Shown here: positions 62,602-64,000 of the stretch, piece after piece
Layout of the letters: each line of letters opens with the position of its first letter
Position numbering within the stretch: position 1 is the stretch's first letter
Assembly: GCF_001412595.2 (NCBI RefSeq)
Contig: NZ_CP012640.2
Span: forward strand, 3,038,001-3,102,000
DNA from: Massilia sp. WG5
GTDB taxonomy: Bacteria; Pseudomonadota; Gammaproteobacteria; Burkholderiales; Burkholderiaceae_D
DNA length: 64,000 nt
Direction of reading: 5' to 3'
Program-made: the position numbers and the translations under genes
Notes under the pieces: model-generated
Told to the model about the DNA's origin: nothing
What the model saw: only the letters and a program-made list of their open reading frames with translations
Database searches by the model: none

Positions 62602-64000
62602 TTACGCTGTCTGCTTCTCGTCCCGCAGCTCGCGCCGCAGGATCTTGCCGACGTTGGTCTTCGGCAGCGCGTCGCGGAATTCGATGAACTTCGGCCGCTT
62701 GTAGCCGGTCAGCTGCTCCTTGCAGTACTCGAGCAGGTCCTCCTTGCTCAGCGCCTTGTCCTTCTTCACCACGTACAGCTTCACGGCCTCGCCCGAATGC
62801 TGGTCCGGCACGCCGACGCAGGCCACTTCCAGCACGCCCGGGTGGCTCGCCACGACTTCCTCGACCTCGTTCGGATACACGTTGAAGCCCGAGACCAGGA
62901 TCATGTCCTTCTTGCGGTCGACGATCTTGATGTAGCCCTGCTCGTTCATGATGCCGATGTCGCCGGTCTTGAAGAAGCCGTCCGCGGTCATGACCTTGGC
63001 GGTTTCGTCCGGGCGCTGCCAGTAGCCGGCCATCACCTGCGGGCCGCGCACCGCGATTTCGCCGGCGGTGCCGAACGGGACCTCGTTGCCGCCTTCGTCG
63101 AGGATGCGGATCTCGGTGGACGGCAGCGGCAGGCCGATGGTGCCGGTGAAGTCGGTGATGTCGCAGCGGTTGGCGGACACCACCGGCGAGGTCTCGGACA
63201 GGCCGTAGCCTTCGACGATCGGAATGCCGGTGACCGCGAGCCACTTGTCGGCCACCGGCTTCTGCACCGCCATGCCGCCGCCCGGGCAGACCAGCAGGCC
63301 GGAGAAGTCGAGGTCCTTGAATTCCGGATGGTTCAGCAGGCCGTTGTACAGGGTGTTCACGGCCGGGAACACGTTGATGCGGTAGTTGCGCAGCTCCTTG
63401 ATGAAGCCGCCAATGTCGCGCGGGTTCGGGATCAGGAGATTCATGCCGCCCGTGCGCATGCCCAGCAGGGCGCAGACGGTCAGCGCATAGATGTGGTACA
63501 GCGGCAGCGCGCACACGAACTGCAGGTTGGCGCCGGCCTTGGCCAGGGTCGGCGCGAACCAGGCTTCGTTCTGCAGCACGTTGGCGAGTACCTGCTTGTG
63601 CAGCAGGACCGCGCCCTTCGACACGCCGGTGGTGCCGCCGGTGTACTGCAGGAAGGCGACGTCGTCATGGCCGGCCTGGACCGGCTTGAGGCTGAGGCGC
63701 GCGCCTTCCGCCAGCACGCGCTTGAACGGCACCGCGTTCGGGATCGACCACGCCGGCACCATCTTCTTGACGGTGCGGACCACGAAGTTGACGATCATCC
63801 CCTTGGCGCCCAGCAGGTCGCCCATGCTGCCGACGATCACGTGCTTCAGCCTGGTCTGGCCGAGCACTTCGGCGACCGTGTGCGCGAAGTTCTCCAGCAC
63901 CACGATGGCTTCGGCGCCCGAGTCGTTCAGCTGGTGCTGCAGTTCGCGCGCGGTGTACAGCGGATTCACGTTGACGATGGTGTAGCCGGCGCGCAGGATG
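62602..64000 (-). CDS. fadD: Long-chain fatty-acid--CoA ligase (N-terminus beyond window)
   Basis: The frame is open to the last base, so the N-terminal part lies beyond the window; about 465 residues are visible. The segment LRAGYTIVNVNPLYTARELQHQL at the edge is typical of FadD. The AMP-forming signature is FLQYTGGTTGVSKGAVL, the adenine motif is EGYGLSETSPVVS, and KTGDIGIMNEQGYIKIVDRKKDMI-type segments plus GKILRRELRDE at the C-terminus complete the enzyme. It activates long-chain fatty acids with ATP and CoA for beta-oxidation or lipid synthesis. A REP and the convergent phoD lie at its 3' side. Confidence 0.93.
   Translation of the reverse strand, partial: ILRAGYTIVNVNPLYTARELQHQLNDSGAEAIVVLENFAHTVAEVLGQTRLKHVIVGSMGDLLGAKGMIVNFVVRTVKKMVPAWSIPNAVPFKRVLAEGARLSLKPVQAGHDDVAFLQYTGGTTGVSKGAVLLHKQVLANVLQNEAWFAPTLAKAGANLQFVCALPLYHIYALTVCALLGMRTGGMNLLIPNPRDIGGFIKELRNYRINVFPAVNTLYNGLLNHPEFKDLDFSGLLVCPGGGMAVQKPVADKWLAVTGIPIVEGYGLSETSPVVSANRCDITDFTGTIGLPLPSTEIRILDEGGNEVPFGTAGEIAVRGPQVMAGYWQRPDETAKVMTADGFFKTGDIGIMNEQGYIKIVDRKKDMILVSGFNVYPNEVEEVVASHPGVLEVACVGVPDQHSGEAVKLYVVKKDKALSKEDLLEYCKEQLTGYKRPKFIEFRDALPKTNVGKILRRELRDEKQTA

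Overview
The window is a GC-rich chromosomal segment of a Gram-negative betaproteobacterium. Gene content and style point to the Oxalobacteraceae, most likely the Massilia/Telluria/Duganella group: queA-tgt-yajC-secD-secF order, an AruF/AruG-type two-subunit arginine succinyltransferase, a Bordetella-type porin, KdoO, and REP elements of the CCCCGCG...CGCGGGG kind. This placement is inferred from memory of such genomes, not from a search. I saw no tRNA, rRNA, CRISPR array, prophage or intact insertion sequence.

Layout. 1-3274: a co-directional operon with the C-terminus of an unidentified protein, a four-TM SLATT-like membrane protein, a SLOG-like nucleotide-sensor protein and an exported alpha/beta hydrolase. 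The middle two look like a split SLOG-SLATT conflict/immunity module. 3287-6686: LysR regulator divergent from an MFS efflux pump, then an Old Yellow Enzyme. 6824-10176: amino-acid permease, the NO sensor NsrR and flavohaemoglobin Hmp, with two NsrR-like operators. 10207-12295: a lipoprotein and a second Old Yellow Enzyme. 12362-25713: a complete arginine succinyltransferase operon (astC-astA alpha-astA beta-astD-astB-gdhB-astE, minus strand) with its probable AraC-type activator upstream and an ArgR-like site at the astC promoter. The pathway turns arginine into glutamate, and the embedded 180-kDa-type NAD-glutamate dehydrogenase would take glutamate on to 2-oxoglutarate.

25744-31947: EamA transporter, a small conserved protein plus HDOD protein, two fasciclin proteins divergent from a LitR-like MerR regulator, and GTP cyclohydrolase I. 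Two near-identical small-RNA-like genes (28030-28092 and 31759-31821, minus strand) lie here, each with its own terminator and a CRP-like box centred at about -41.5. 31948-39833: secF, secD, yajC, tgt, queA and divergent recG. 39937-45330: two paralogous exported Ala/Lys-rich proteins with duplicated leader regions flanking a CPBP protease, then YggL, a Gfo/Idh/MocA oxidoreductase, a DUF3025 protein and pyrC. 45575-52335: TSUP exporter, membrane protein, TetR, a lone GlnQ-type ATPase, a DctA-type symporter, periplasmic asparaginase, an AT-richer NYN-domain gene next to a degenerate copy of the asparaginase 3' end, and a VOC protein. 52347-57659: a catabolic cluster (porin, MFS, D-2-hydroxyacid dehydrogenase, RraA-like) divergent from LysR. 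57701-64000: Kdo hydroxylase, ATM1-type ABC exporter, acyl-CoA thioesterase, PhoD phosphatase and the truncated 5' side of a FadD-type ligase.

Beyond genes, three structures deserve attention: the twin small RNAs; a roughly 100-bp dispersed repeat present three times (27931, 35383, 45466), whose stem sequences differ between copies while pairing is kept; and four phased GCTTAC-type repeats placed identically upstream of both Ala/Lys-rich genes.
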